62,458 bases of DNA. Origin: a bacterium. GTDB taxonomy: Bacteria > Chloroflexota > Chloroflexia > Chloroflexales > Kallotenuaceae. Shown one piece after another: positions 52,307 through 61,568 of the stretch. The notes below the pieces were generated by a model that was not told the DNA's origin, made no database searches, and saw only the letters and a program-made list of their open reading frames with translations. The translations under genes were made by a program, and so were the position numbers. The number at the start of each line of letters is the position of its first letter. Within the stretch, counting starts at the first letter, position 1. The stretch spans positions 1 to 62,458 of the forward strand of contig JADDQE010000016.1 of assembly GCA_016781525.1 (NCBI GenBank), written 5' to 3'.

Positions 52307-53323
52307 CTATCCCACCGCAGGGGTCGCTTGGGGTGCCGTGGATGGCGAGCCACCAACAACATACGGCCAGCCATCGTGGTAGTGAAGTCGGTCAATGCAC
52401 ATCACACGTGGAACCGGCGCCGCCCCTGGTGGCGTTACGCCAAGCGGGTCGCGAGCAAGATCAACCGCGTGGTAGACGATCCAATCCTGGCCAGCCTCGT
52501 CGGTAATGATCGAGTTGTGCCCGGGGACCCCCCAGCGCTCGTTGGCTTCCAAGATCGCGCTGTGTACACGACCAGTGACGCTCGCCAGGGGCTCGAAGGG
52601 CCCGGTGGCGGACAGCGACCGCGCGACCATGACCGCGTAGGAGCCCTGAGCGCTGAAACAATCGTCCCCGGAGTAAAATAGATAGTAGTATGGATCACGG
52701 AAGTGTACGAATGCGCCCTCGACTAATCGCTCGTACCGCCGATCAGAGCAGGGCTCTACCAGAGCAACCGGAGTGCTAGCAGCCGCAAACCGGAGCCGAT
52801 CGGGACAAAGCTCCTGCACCTTGATCGGCTCGAAGCCGGACCCCCAGTACAGCAACGTTTTACCGCTCTCGGGATCATCAAAGGCCATCGGGTCGATATT
52901 GATGAAACCATTTCCGGCGACTAAGGGTGCGCCCGAGTCGACAAACGGCCCAAGTGGATGAGCTGCAGTTGCTACGCCCAAGCACTGCCCCATGTCCGCG
53001 TCGGACTTTGCAGCGAAGTACATCACGTACCTGTCGTCGCGAACGTCGACACAGGGCGACCAGAAATCCTGGGTCGTGCTCGCCCAGCCTGGCTTGACCG
53101 GGAGCGCCTCCGTGGGCTGACTCCAGTGGACCAGGTCGTCCGACCATGCGACCTGAATGTTTAGCGCCGGAATTGCGCGCGTCGTCTGCGTAGCATAGGC
53201 ATAGTAGCGCCCATCTGGCGCGCGCAGGACCGTCGGATCGGGAAAATCGTGATCCAGAACTGGATTGCTGTAGCTAGGCACCGAAATCTCCTCTGGCTCA
53301 GCGGGATTGTATTTATCATTCAA
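52307..53323 (-). CDS. Glycoside hydrolase family 43 enzyme
   Basis: A 338-residue five-bladed beta-propeller glycosidase without signal peptide. The three catalytic acids are visible: general base Asp in LDHDFPDPTVLRAPDG, pKa-modulating Asp in FINIDPMAFDD, and general acid Glu in RLVEGAFVHFRDPY. Typical activities are beta-xylosidase and alpha-L-arabinofuranosidase. Its start overlaps the 3' end of the GH2 gene by 8 nt, so both are translated from one message and probably work on the same plant-type oligosaccharides. Confidence 0.92.
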   Translation of the reverse strand: MNDKYNPAEPEEISVPSYSNPVLDHDFPDPTVLRAPDGRYYAYATQTTRAIPALNIQVAWSDDLVHWSQPTEALPVKPGWASTTQDFWSPCVDVRDDRYVMYFAAKSDADMGQCLGVATAAHPLGPFVDSGAPLVAGNGFINIDPMAFDDPESGKTLLYWGSGFEPIKVQELCPDRLRFAAASTPVALVEPCSDRRYERLVEGAFVHFRDPYYYLFYSGDDCFSAQGSYAVMVARSLSATGPFEPLASVTGRVHSAILEANERWGVPGHNSIITDEAGQDWIVYHAVDLARDPLGVTPPGAAPVPRVMCIDRLHYHDGWPYVVGGSPSTAPQATPAVG

Positions 53324-55181
53324 TTATGTCGACTTGCTCCTCAGGCAGTTCGACACGAAAATCCTGACGGAATTTTTGCATACGCTCCTCCCACTCCTGG
53401 TCGATCTGCTCTTGGCGCGCCGTACGTGGGCCCCTGGTGGCGAGCGCAATTTGGTCGAGAGGGATTTTGGGCGTACGATCCTCGTACAAGAGCCCGTTGC
53501 TTTCCTGGTAGGTGTCCGCGAACTGAGTATAGCAAAAACCCGCAAGCAGGTTAAGCGATCGTACGACTGAAAGCAACGCGGTATATTGTTCGCTAAACTC
53601 CTCGGGCGTTTGGCTTCGAGAGTACCCCCAGGTCCGGTTCTGGTCGGCCGAAAAGGCGATGCCGCCAAACTCGCTCAACACGATCGGCTGACCCGCATGG
53701 GCGTGCCCTTCCAACGTCAGCAGCCGTCCGCCTGGTCGCTCGCGCTCAAAGAGGCGTCCGAGCACTTCGTCGGAGCGGTAACGCTCTTCGATTGCCGCAG
53801 GATCGTCGTCGTAGTCGTGAATGCCGATGATATCGGTCGCGACGCTTTCCCAGCCGTCGTTGCCGATTACGGGCCGAGTGGGATCCATTGTTTTCGTTAG
53901 GTGATACAGCGACTGGACGTAGTGGCGCTGCTCCTTGACCTCGGGTAAGTCCGGAATGCCCCACGACTCGTTGAAGGGCACCCACGCAACGATACAGGGA
54001 TGGCTGAAGTCACGATCAAGCGCTTCCGTCCACTCCGCCGTGAGGCGCTCGACCGAGCGCTTGGTAAAGCGATACGCGCTGGGCATTTCTTCCCAGACCA
54101 GCAGACCCAGCGTGTCCGCCCAGTAGAGGTAACGTGGGTCCTCGATCTTCTGGTGCTTGCGGACACCGTTGAAGCCCATAGCCTTGGTAAGCTCCACGTC
54201 CCGCCTGAGTGCGGCGTCGCTTGGCGGTGTTATGCCCGTGTCTGGCCAGTAGCCCTGGTCGAGCACCAGCCGCAGCTGCATCGGCCGACCGTTGAGCACG
54301 AACTGGTGACCCTGGAGCGCTATCTGTCGCAAGGCCGTATAGCTGAATGCTTCGTCAACCAGCTGTCCGCGCCCAGCCCACAGCCGAAGTTGCACGCGAA
54401 TGAGTGTAGGCTGTCGTGGGCTCCAGAGCAGCTCGTTGCGGTAGTCGTCGATCCCGGGGTCCGAAAGGGCAATTTGCCGGGATACTTCGCCCGCTACCAC
54501 AGAGTACGTGTCATCCGCCAGCACCATGTCGCCAACCGAGAGCTTGACCTGGAGTCGCAGGCCGTTTCGCTGTCTCCCGCCAATTTGTGCCTCCAGGCCG
54601 ATTTGCCAGTTCGGCAGGTCGGGCCTCCATCGGACGCTCTCGATCGCGGTCGCCGGTAATCGCTCCATCCAGACGGTCTGCCAGATGCCCGTGGTGCGTG
54701 GATACCAGATCGAGTGAGGCTGCAGCATCCAGTCCTGCTTGCCGCGGGGCTTGGCGAGATCGTGCGGATCATCTTCGGCGCGGACGACGATCGTCTGCGG
54801 GCCGCGCGAAGTAAGATATCCTGCAATATCTGCCGAGAACGGCGTATGACCACCTTCATGCCAAGTCACGAGAGCATCGTTGACCCATACGGTTGCGGCG
54901 TAATCGACGGCGCCAAAGTGGAGCATGAGACGCTCACCAGGCTGAAGTGCCGGCGGCTCGAAGGTTCGCCGATACCAGCAAGCGTGGTAGAACCCGTTTT
55001 CGCCAACACCACTGGCACACGTTTCAGGGGCGAACGGAACAGTGATCGTGCGGTCCCATTGGACATCCTGGGGGGACGTCCAGACCGCCTCGGGATCGAG
55101 TGCAAAGTCCCACTCTCCGTTTAGTGAAGTCCACTCGCGCCGTTCGAGCTGAGGACGCGGATAGTAATCCAGGTGCGCCAT
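53316..55181 (-). CDS. Glycoside hydrolase family 2 enzyme (second paralogue)
   Basis: A 621-residue GH2 enzyme, the paralogue of 28188-30038: shared stretches include LHFGAVDY, EGGHTPF, PRGKQDW and QGYWP. The acid/base Glu is in AWVPFNESWGIPD and the nucleophile Glu in IVLSEFGGIAFSADQ. The start at 55181 (MAHLDYYPRPQLERREW) follows GGAGATTTTTGCG; the frame continues upstream for 158 codons with no homology. It is the first gene of the GH2-GH43 operon and divergent from the GH1-like gene. Confidence 0.92.
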   Translation of the reverse strand: MAHLDYYPRPQLERREWTSLNGEWDFALDPEAVWTSPQDVQWDRTITVPFAPETCASGVGENGFYHACWYRRTFEPPALQPGERLMLHFGAVDYAATVWVNDALVTWHEGGHTPFSADIAGYLTSRGPQTIVVRAEDDPHDLAKPRGKQDWMLQPHSIWYPRTTGIWQTVWMERLPATAIESVRWRPDLPNWQIGLEAQIGGRQRNGLRLQVKLSVGDMVLADDTYSVVAGEVSRQIALSDPGIDDYRNELLWSPRQPTLIRVQLRLWAGRGQLVDEAFSYTALRQIALQGHQFVLNGRPMQLRLVLDQGYWPDTGITPPSDAALRRDVELTKAMGFNGVRKHQKIEDPRYLYWADTLGLLVWEEMPSAYRFTKRSVERLTAEWTEALDRDFSHPCIVAWVPFNESWGIPDLPEVKEQRHYVQSLYHLTKTMDPTRPVIGNDGWESVATDIIGIHDYDDDPAAIEERYRSDEVLGRLFERERPGGRLLTLEGHAHAGQPIVLSEFGGIAFSADQNRTWGYSRSQTPEEFSEQYTALLSVVRSLNLLAGFCYTQFADTYQESNGLLYEDRTPKIPLDQIALATRGPRTARQEQIDQEWEERMQKFRQDFRVELPEEQVDIIE

Positions 55182-55498
55182 CGCAAAAATCTCCATATGT
55201 ACCCGAACAGTGTGTCCCGGGAACAGTTCCAAGTTCGACCAAGTCCGCTCGAATCTTCTAGGTCCTATGTGGGTTCCACGCGGCAGCAAGAGATGTGCCA
55301 GTTCGGCGTCGACAGCATTGCAGGTCGGCGTCGAGAGCGTGAAGCGGTCAACGTAGCCCGCCGATCCTACCTCCGTTGACGAAAGTAAAAACGTACGGTA
55401 CGCTCGCGAGGACCAAGAGCGCCGCCGCAGTCTGAGGCGGCCTTGCCCGTCAAAATTGGCACGAGCGCTCGCAGGCAAACGCTGACAATGAGGTCTCC
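55182..55498. other. Divergent promoter region between GH2 and GH1-like genes
   Basis: 317 bases. On the plus strand TTGACG (55376-55381), 17 nt, TACGCT (55399-55404) is a fair promoter for the GH1-like gene. I see no clear operator repeat. Confidence 0.4.
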
Positions 55499-56770
55499 AT
55501 GCAGATTGGAACCGGGCCAGAACAATTCTTATGGGCCGTTGGGATCGAAGACACGTTTGTTCCGCAAGTAGCCAGCCGAACAGGCCGAGTGTTAGACGAG
55601 TACGAGCTAACGCAGCACTATCAGCTCTGGCGCGAAGATTTAGCACTTGCCGCATCGCTCGGCATCAAAACAATGCGCTATGGCTTTCCCTGGCACATCG
55701 TCAACCCGGCGCCGGGCGTCTTCGACTGGACATGGCCAGACCAAGTGCTGCCGCATCTGATCCAAGAGCTAGGCGTCGAGCCAATTGTCGATTTTGTCCA
55801 CTATGGATGTCCGCTCTGGCTTGAGCGCGAGTTTGCAAACCCCGACTATCCAAAGTGGGTCGCCGAATACATCCACGCCTTTGTCGAGCGCTACCGCGGT
55901 CTGACCCGCCTTTACACGCCGCTCAACGAGCCGCTCATCACGATCCGCTTCTGTGGCTATACGGGCTACTGGCCCCCCTACCTTCGGGGCTGGCGCGGCT
56001 ATGTACGCATCCTGATGGCGGTCGCCGAGGGTATGTCGCGCAGCATCGAGGCTATTCACTCCGCGCAGCCGGATGCAGTTATCGTCCAGGCTGAGGCCTC
56101 CTCATCCAATGCCTGTGATGACCCAAGCCTGGCAGACGACCTCGCATTTCTCCGCCGCCGTCAGTTTTTACCGAACGATCTGGTCCTCGGTCGCGTAAAC
56201 GATGGGCATCCGCTGGCAAACTGGCTGCTCCACCACGGAGCACAGCCACGAACCTTGGAGCAGCTGTTGGCACGACCGCAGGAAATTGATATTGTGGGCG
56301 CCAACTTCTACCCTGGGATGAGCTGCTTCAAGCTCGAGAGACACAATGGGGCGGCGGTACGGCGGCGCTATTATGGTGGGCCCGCCGAGTTACGGCATGT
56401 CTTGGAGGCATATCATACACACTACCAACGCCCAATGATGATCACAGAGATTAGCACGACCGGGAGCGTCGCGCGTCGCTCGCACTGGATGCACGATTCT
56501 CTAGCGGTGGTGCGTGACGTCAGGCAGGCGGGTGTTCCGGTCGTCGGATACACGTGGTGGCCGCTGTTTAGCTTGGTCACATGGCAATACCGGCGCGGCC
56601 AAAAGCTCGTCGAGTCGTACCTCGCGCACATGGGCTTGTGGGATCTCCAGGCGCCTCCGGAGGGCAGCCTCAGGCGGGCGGCAACGCCCTTAGTTGACCA
56701 ATACACCAGCGCCGTTGCTCGTCCACGGGAAAGTATCGGAGACCTTCCAGTGGTGCGATTGGAAGGCTAA
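55499..56770 (+). CDS. Glycoside hydrolase family 1-like enzyme
   Basis: A 423-residue GH1-type (clan A) glycosidase. The acid/base is Glu in RLYTPLNEPLITIRF and the nucleophile is Glu in RPMMITEISTTGSVA; GFPWHIVNPAPGVFDW and the last-strand WWPLFSLVTW are also clan-typical. It departs from standard beta-glucosidases (shorter, no QIEGA motif; begins EQFLWAVGIEDTFVPQ), so it belongs to a divergent subgroup, and substrate and position specificity are open. ATGAGGTCTCC is a fair ribosome site. Together with the divergent GH2-GH43 operon it makes an oligosaccharide-degrading locus. Confidence 0.85.
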   Translation: MQIGTGPEQFLWAVGIEDTFVPQVASRTGRVLDEYELTQHYQLWREDLALAASLGIKTMRYGFPWHIVNPAPGVFDWTWPDQVLPHLIQELGVEPIVDFVHYGCPLWLEREFANPDYPKWVAEYIHAFVERYRGLTRLYTPLNEPLITIRFCGYTGYWPPYLRGWRGYVRILMAVAEGMSRSIEAIHSAQPDAVIVQAEASSSNACDDPSLADDLAFLRRRQFLPNDLVLGRVNDGHPLANWLLHHGAQPRTLEQLLARPQEIDIVGANFYPGMSCFKLERHNGAAVRRRYYGGPAELRHVLEAYHTHYQRPMMITEISTTGSVARRSHWMHDSLAVVRDVRQAGVPVVGYTWWPLFSLVTWQYRRGQKLVESYLAHMGLWDLQAPPEGSLRRAATPLVDQYTSAVARPRESIGDLPVVRLEG

Positions 56771-56848
56771 CGCGGCGGTCAGCAGATCGGCCACAATGCC
56801 TGCGTCGCTGCGACAACCACTTGTGGCAAATAATAAAAACCGAGAGAT

Positions 56849-56877
56849 TTGCAAGCATTGCGTGACTGGATTATGAT
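56849..56877 (+). promoter_or_regulatory. Sigma-70-type promoter of ilvA
   Basis: TTGCAA (56849-56854), a 17-nt spacer and TATGAT (56872-56877). Transcription would begin near 56884, about 48 nt before the GTG start. Confidence 0.6.
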
Positions 56878-56931
56878 TCGGCGCGGCCCGCATCCCTCAC
56901 TGTTGCGGCGTCTATAGAAGGTCACTAGTTC

Positions 56932-58443
56932 GTGGACATTGAATATCTTCAAAGCATCCTCACAAGCCGCGTGTACGACGTGGTACAGGAGACGCCACTG
57001 CAGCAAGCGGCGCGTCTTTCCAAGCGCCTCGGCAATGACGTGTATTTCAAGCGTGAGGATTTACAGCCCATCTTCTCATTTAAGCTGCGCGGTGCATACA
57101 ATCGGATGGCACATCTCGCTCCGCACGAGCGTCAAACCGGGGTCATTACAGCATCGGCCGGCAATCATGCGCAAGGCGTCGCGTTCTCAGGGCAAAAGCT
57201 CGGCGTGCGCACCGTGATTGTCATGCCGGTCACAACCCCTGGGATCAAGGTCAACGCATGTCGCGAACGGGGTGCGGAAGTGATCCTGTTTGGCGATAGC
57301 TACAGCGACGCCGAAGCTCACGCCTATCAGCTCCAACAGCAGCTGGGTCTCACATTTGTTCATCCCTACGACGATCCGCTCGTCATCGCTGGCCAGGGCA
57401 CGATTGGACTGGAACTCTCACAGCAAGTGCGCGCACCGCGGTATCACGTCTTTGTGCCGATTGGTGGTGGCGGATTGATTGCGGGCATCGCCGTGTTTCT
57501 GAAAAGCATCTGTCCTGACCTCAAGATCATTGGAGTTGAACCCGACGACTCGGATGCGATGTTCCAAAGCGTACAACACGGCGAACGGGTTACGCTATCT
57601 CAGGTTGGCATCTTCGTCGACGGTGTTGCCGTGCGCTGCGTCGGCAAGTATACCTTTGATCTGGTACGAAAATACGTCGACGATTTCGTCAAAGTTAGCA
57701 CTGACGAGGTGTGCGCGGCGATCAAAGACGTGTTCGAGGATACGCGCGCGATCCAGGAGCCGGCGGGTGCCCTAGCCGTCGCCGGGCTAAAGCGCTACAC
57801 GGCAGACCATGAACTACGAGGAGCGACACTCGTCGCGCTTACGTGTGGCGCCAATATGAACTTTGACCGGCTCCGCCACGTGGCCGAACGCGCGGAAATC
57901 GGCGAACGCGGCGAGGCGCTGCTGGCGGTCACGATTCCTGAGCGACCAGGGTCGTTCAAACGATTTTGTCGAGCGGTCGGCCAGCGCAGCATCACCGAGT
58001 TCAATTACCGCTACGCGCCGAGAGCTGACGCAGTCATCTTTGTCGGCGTCAAGCTCGAGCGTGCCGAGCAGCGCCGAGAGCTGATCGGTGAGCTAGAGCA
58101 GACGGGCTACGCTGTGCTGGACCTCACAGAGAATGAGCTAGCCATCATTCACCTACGGCATATGGTCGGCGGGCGAGCACCCGAGGCCAAGGACGAACGG
58201 CTGTATAGCTTCGAATTCCCGGAGCGCCCGGGCGCGCTGCTCCACTTCTTGGAAACAATGGATGAATCGTGGAACATCAGCCTCTTCCACTATCGCAACC
58301 ATGGTAGTGCGCATGGACGCGTCTTGGCCGGCATTCAAGTGCCAGACAGCGACCTGCGGCGCTTCGAAACCTCGCTGAAAGTCCTCAAGTATCACTACAC
58401 AGCGCAAAGTGATAATCCAGCATACAAGTTTTTTTTAACTTGA
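56932..58443 (+). CDS. ilvA: Threonine ammonia-lyase (biosynthetic type, two ACT-like domains)
   Basis: A 503-residue PLP enzyme making 2-oxobutanoate for isoleucine. The PLP Lys is in QPIFSFKLRGAYNRM, with TASAGNHAQGVAFSG and the phosphate-binding VPIGGGGLIAG. Two regulatory ACT-like domains follow (about 325-400 AVTIPERPGSFKRFCR, and 420-495 SFEFPERPGALLHFLE), as in isoleucine-inhibited biosynthetic enzymes. The start is GTG with AGAAGG 10 nt upstream. No other ilv gene lies nearby. Confidence 0.95.
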   Translation: MDIEYLQSILTSRVYDVVQETPLQQAARLSKRLGNDVYFKREDLQPIFSFKLRGAYNRMAHLAPHERQTGVITASAGNHAQGVAFSGQKLGVRTVIVMPVTTPGIKVNACRERGAEVILFGDSYSDAEAHAYQLQQQLGLTFVHPYDDPLVIAGQGTIGLELSQQVRAPRYHVFVPIGGGGLIAGIAVFLKSICPDLKIIGVEPDDSDAMFQSVQHGERVTLSQVGIFVDGVAVRCVGKYTFDLVRKYVDDFVKVSTDEVCAAIKDVFEDTRAIQEPAGALAVAGLKRYTADHELRGATLVALTCGANMNFDRLRHVAERAEIGERGEALLAVTIPERPGSFKRFCRAVGQRSITEFNYRYAPRADAVIFVGVKLERAEQRRELIGELEQTGYAVLDLTENELAIIHLRHMVGGRAPEAKDERLYSFEFPERPGALLHFLETMDESWNISLFHYRNHGSAHGRVLAGIQVPDSDLRRFETSLKVLKYHYTAQSDNPAYKFFLT

Positions 58444-58541
58444 CGTGGTGGCCCTGGGTGTGGGTCCGGCAGAAATGATGCGCTGATTGTCTCGCACGAC
58501 TAGAGCAATAGTACCCTTGCTACCGGGCTCCTTGCTGTGTC

Positions 58542-58560
58542 AACCGCTACCGCAGCGGTT
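58542..58560. terminator. Small hairpin between convergent ilvA and acyltransferase genes
   Basis: A 7-bp stem AACCGCT/AGCGGTT with loop ACCGC, about 100 nt after ilvA. There is no T run, so this is a weak call. Confidence 0.3.
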
Positions 58561-58582
58561 TGCCACGCTCTCTTGGCTGGCG

Positions 58583-61180
58583 CTACTGCCCTTGCCACGC
58601 CAAAATCACATCCAACGTATCGCGTGCCAGCAGATTCGGATCTATGTTGGCCTGGTTAAGGCTGAGCGCAATTGTGATCCCGGTTGCTGGTATATGCCAA
58701 ACGGCAGCGCGCGAGCCCGCAATCCCTCCGATATGGCCCAGCACGACGCTCAGTTCATCCGCGCGCTCATCGCCAGTCGGCCCTGGCCCGACCGCGAGCT
58801 GCGCCTGCATAACGCCCAGCCCATATTGGAGCTCTGGCATGTCGTACGCCCCACCAGTTTCTACAACCGTTCGCATCTCGGCCAGTGACTGCGCGTTTAG
58901 CAGACGGCCGCCGAAGAGCCCGTCCGCAAAAGCTCGCAGGTCGCCGGCGGTTGCCACGATGTTACCAGTAGCAAATACAAAGGTCATCGAGACGTCCGCT
59001 CGGTCGGATACGTCAATGTACCCCTGCGCGATCGTTCCTTCGACGGGCTCATACGGGGCGAAGAAGGTATGCCGAAGACCTAAGGGCTCGACGATCCGCG
59101 CACGCACCTCCTGAGCCATCGTTCGACCTGTGATTTGCTCGACGAGCATGCCGAGAATCACGTAGTTGGTGCTCGAGTACTTCCACGCGCGAGGTGTACC
59201 GGGCTCGAACGCCGCGCCGAGCCGCGCCACCATTCCGACCAACTCATCGGGGGTGTAGGTACGCTGGGGGTTCCGGTAGGCCTTGAGGAAGAAACGCGCA
59301 TCTTCGAGGTAGTCAAAGATGCCTGACCTATGGCTCAGCAGGTGGCGTACGGATGTCCGGTTGTCCAAGGGGACGATGTCGGGGAGATAGGTACCGATCG
59401 GAGCATCCAGATCAATTTTGCCCTCTTCCGCGAGCTGCAGCACGATCACGGCCGTAAACATCTTGGTAATGCTTGAAATATGGACCAACGTGCTCGTTTC
59501 CATCGGCCGTTCCGGCGACCGGTCCGCGAGTCCACTAGCGCCACTCCACGGCTGATAGCCTGGGACACTGATGGATAGCGCTGCACCTGGGATCGTTCCA
59601 TCCGCCACGGTGTCGTCCAACAAGGCCTGCAGGTGCGCAGCAAGTAGGGGATCAAGCGGCTGCGGGCTCGCGGCAATGCTCGGCGATGCAGGGCTCGGTG
59701 CTACGCTACCACCTGGGACCAGCGGTAGCGCCACCGCCCCCTGCGCTTCGCCGGATTTGGGCTCGGCGACAACGCCAGGCGCGTTCGTGCCGTCCGTGGA
59801 TTGCGCCTCGGGCTGACCTACCCCCTCCTTCGCGGTGGGCTCGCCTCTTACTGAGAGAGGCCTCTGCTCGTTGGCATCTTGGAGCGTCGCGGCTCGCGAC
59901 GCCGGGAGCCGCGACCTGTCGTGGCGCATCGCGGTGGCGCCGGCCGCAAACAGTAAGAGCATCGGGATGAGCAGGCCGAGCCAGCGGCTGGTGGCACGTG
60001 GTGGCGAAGGAGGCAGGGAGACCTCAGGAATTTGCTGGGCTCGAGCACTCAAATGGTGCCAGAAGCGGCCGATAGCGCCGCGGCGTACTGGCAGCTCGAT
60101 CCAGCGATACGATACCTCGACCAACACAGCGACAATTGCCAACCGCAATCCGAATAGCGGGAGGCCATCGATTGGCAGGTCAAGGTGTGGTCGCGTCACC
60201 ATGAAGACCGGCCAATGCCAGAGGTACAGCGCATACGACCGCAGTCCGATAACCGTCAGCGGCCGCCAGCCCAATACCTGCGCCACGAGGCTGCCACCAG
60301 GATACGTCGCTGCAACAATAAGTACCGCTGTTAGAACATCAATCAGCGCAAATCCACCACGGTAGAGCAGCGGATGCGAGGCGGGCACGAAAGCAAAGCA
60401 GGCCAGCAAGCCCGTGAGCGCCAAAGCTCCGACGACGTCGAGCAGAGCGAGTCGATTGCCCGCGCGTGCAATGCTCGGCGGCGACCACAGCAAGGCGAGA
60501 GCAGCTCCCAATAAAAGACCGCCGGCACGCGTATCAGTACCGTAGTATATCCGTGAAGGGTCAGCACCAGGCCGGTAAAGGGCAGCCATCAGGACGAGGC
60601 TAGCGATCGCCGCGGCGAGGAGCAAGAGCAACAGCCCCCGTCGGCGTAGAAGCCGCATTCCAGCGACGAAGATGAGCGGCCAGAGCAGGTAGAACTGCTC
60701 CTCGACCGCCAGGGACCACAGGTGCAGCAAGAGCGAGGGCCGCAGGAGCGGATCGAAGTAGGATTGCCCGCTCGCAATGAGATGCCAGTTCATGACGAAG
60801 CCGAGACCGGCAAGCAGGTCCGCGGCTAGGTCGGTCCGCTCTCCCTGCAGCAGAAAGCGGCTAATCAACACAACGCCAAAGAGCGTAAACAGCAGTGCTG
60901 GCAGGAGTCGGCGAGCCCGGCGCAGCCAGAAGGCCGGCAAGTCGATCTGGTTGTGCGCGTGCCACTCTCTGTGGAGCAGGGCTGTAATAAGAAAACCGCT
61001 CAGGACGAAAAAGGCCTCGACGCCGAAGAAGCCGCCGATAACCGGCAGCCCTGCATGGTAGAGCAGCACGGCGATGACGGCGATAGCCCGCAAACCATCG
61101 AGACCCGGCATATACGGAAGGTGGGTGTCGCCGCTCTGGGGAAGGGAGCTAAGTGTTGACGAAGAATCGGCTGTCACCAT
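58583..61180 (-). CDS. Membrane O-acyltransferase (OafA-like) fused to a beta-lactamase-fold serine hydrolase
   Basis: An 865-residue fusion. Residues 20-375 are an acyltransferase_3 membrane domain with ten or so helices (YMPGLDGLRAIAVIAVLLYH, GGFFGVEAFFVLSGFLITAL, LLLHLWSLAVEEQFYLLWPL). A transmembrane helix (LLIPMLLLFAAGATA) and a Pro/Ala/Ser-rich linker (about 415-510) lead to a class-C-like beta-lactamase domain (about 510-865). That domain has the SxxK in ISSITKMFTAVIV, the Tyr motif as YSSTNYVILG (Ser where Asn is usual) and HIGGIAG as third motif. It probably adds or removes acyl groups on a cell-surface glycan. ATG 61180 is preferred to GTG 61195 on ribosome-site spacing. Confidence 0.9.
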   Translation of the reverse strand: MVTADSSSTLSSLPQSGDTHLPYMPGLDGLRAIAVIAVLLYHAGLPVIGGFFGVEAFFVLSGFLITALLHREWHAHNQIDLPAFWLRRARRLLPALLFTLFGVVLISRFLLQGERTDLAADLLAGLGFVMNWHLIASGQSYFDPLLRPSLLLHLWSLAVEEQFYLLWPLIFVAGMRLLRRRGLLLLLLAAAIASLVLMAALYRPGADPSRIYYGTDTRAGGLLLGAALALLWSPPSIARAGNRLALLDVVGALALTGLLACFAFVPASHPLLYRGGFALIDVLTAVLIVAATYPGGSLVAQVLGWRPLTVIGLRSYALYLWHWPVFMVTRPHLDLPIDGLPLFGLRLAIVAVLVEVSYRWIELPVRRGAIGRFWHHLSARAQQIPEVSLPPSPPRATSRWLGLLIPMLLLFAAGATAMRHDRSRLPASRAATLQDANEQRPLSVRGEPTAKEGVGQPEAQSTDGTNAPGVVAEPKSGEAQGAVALPLVPGGSVAPSPASPSIAASPQPLDPLLAAHLQALLDDTVADGTIPGAALSISVPGYQPWSGASGLADRSPERPMETSTLVHISSITKMFTAVIVLQLAEEGKIDLDAPIGTYLPDIVPLDNRTSVRHLLSHRSGIFDYLEDARFFLKAYRNPQRTYTPDELVGMVARLGAAFEPGTPRAWKYSSTNYVILGMLVEQITGRTMAQEVRARIVEPLGLRHTFFAPYEPVEGTIAQGYIDVSDRADVSMTFVFATGNIVATAGDLRAFADGLFGGRLLNAQSLAEMRTVVETGGAYDMPELQYGLGVMQAQLAVGPGPTGDERADELSVVLGHIGGIAGSRAAVWHIPATGITIALSLNQANIDPNLLARDTLDVILAWQGQ

Positions 61181-61568
61181 CTCAAGGTACCTCACCGCGA
61201 ACGGTCCAGTTATCGGTAGATTGTGATTGCAATTGCATAGGTAGGAAGCATAACAAATAAATGTTTAGAACGTGTTAGGAAGCCGTTGGGACTAGAGCTG
61301 CTACTGAGATGGGTTTTCTGTCAGACCAAGGTGAAGCTCGCAGCGTGACCTTCGTGACCCGACCGATGTGGTGCGTCCAACCTTCCACCCAACAATGCGG
61401 CACGCATCGCTGCCTGCGGTATCTTAGCAGGTAAACTGATGCGTGCCGCGGCTTTCGGTAACGTCAACGAGGCGTTAAGCAGGGTAGCTACGTCAGAAGT
61501 CTCGCCTTGGCGCCAGCAGGTGTCGCCCCGGGGGGCTTGGGTGCAGCGCAAAGCGACCATCCACACCA
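61181..61568. other. Intergenic region with one motif copy and a structured element
   Basis: 388 bases without a supported gene. It holds a variant copy of the recurring motif (61209-61218) 29 nt upstream of the acyltransferase start, and the hairpin element at 61397-61449. Confidence 0.45.
61397..61449. repeat. Strong nested inverted repeat (structured RNA or REP-like element)
   Basis: A perfect 12-bp outer stem GCGGCACGCATC/GATGCGTGCCGC (61397-61408 with 61438-61449) encloses a 7-bp inner stem (61411-61417 with 61427-61433, one wobble) and a 9-nt loop. There is no T run on either strand. It lies 120 nt downstream of the LLM gene and 217 nt upstream of the acyltransferase start. Confidence 0.6.

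Noticed and set aside
55182..55655. An N-terminal extension of the second GH2 enzyme by 158 residues
   Set aside because: The extension has no homology, is Arg/Leu-rich noise and overlaps the divergent GH1-like gene; a ribosome site stands before 55181.
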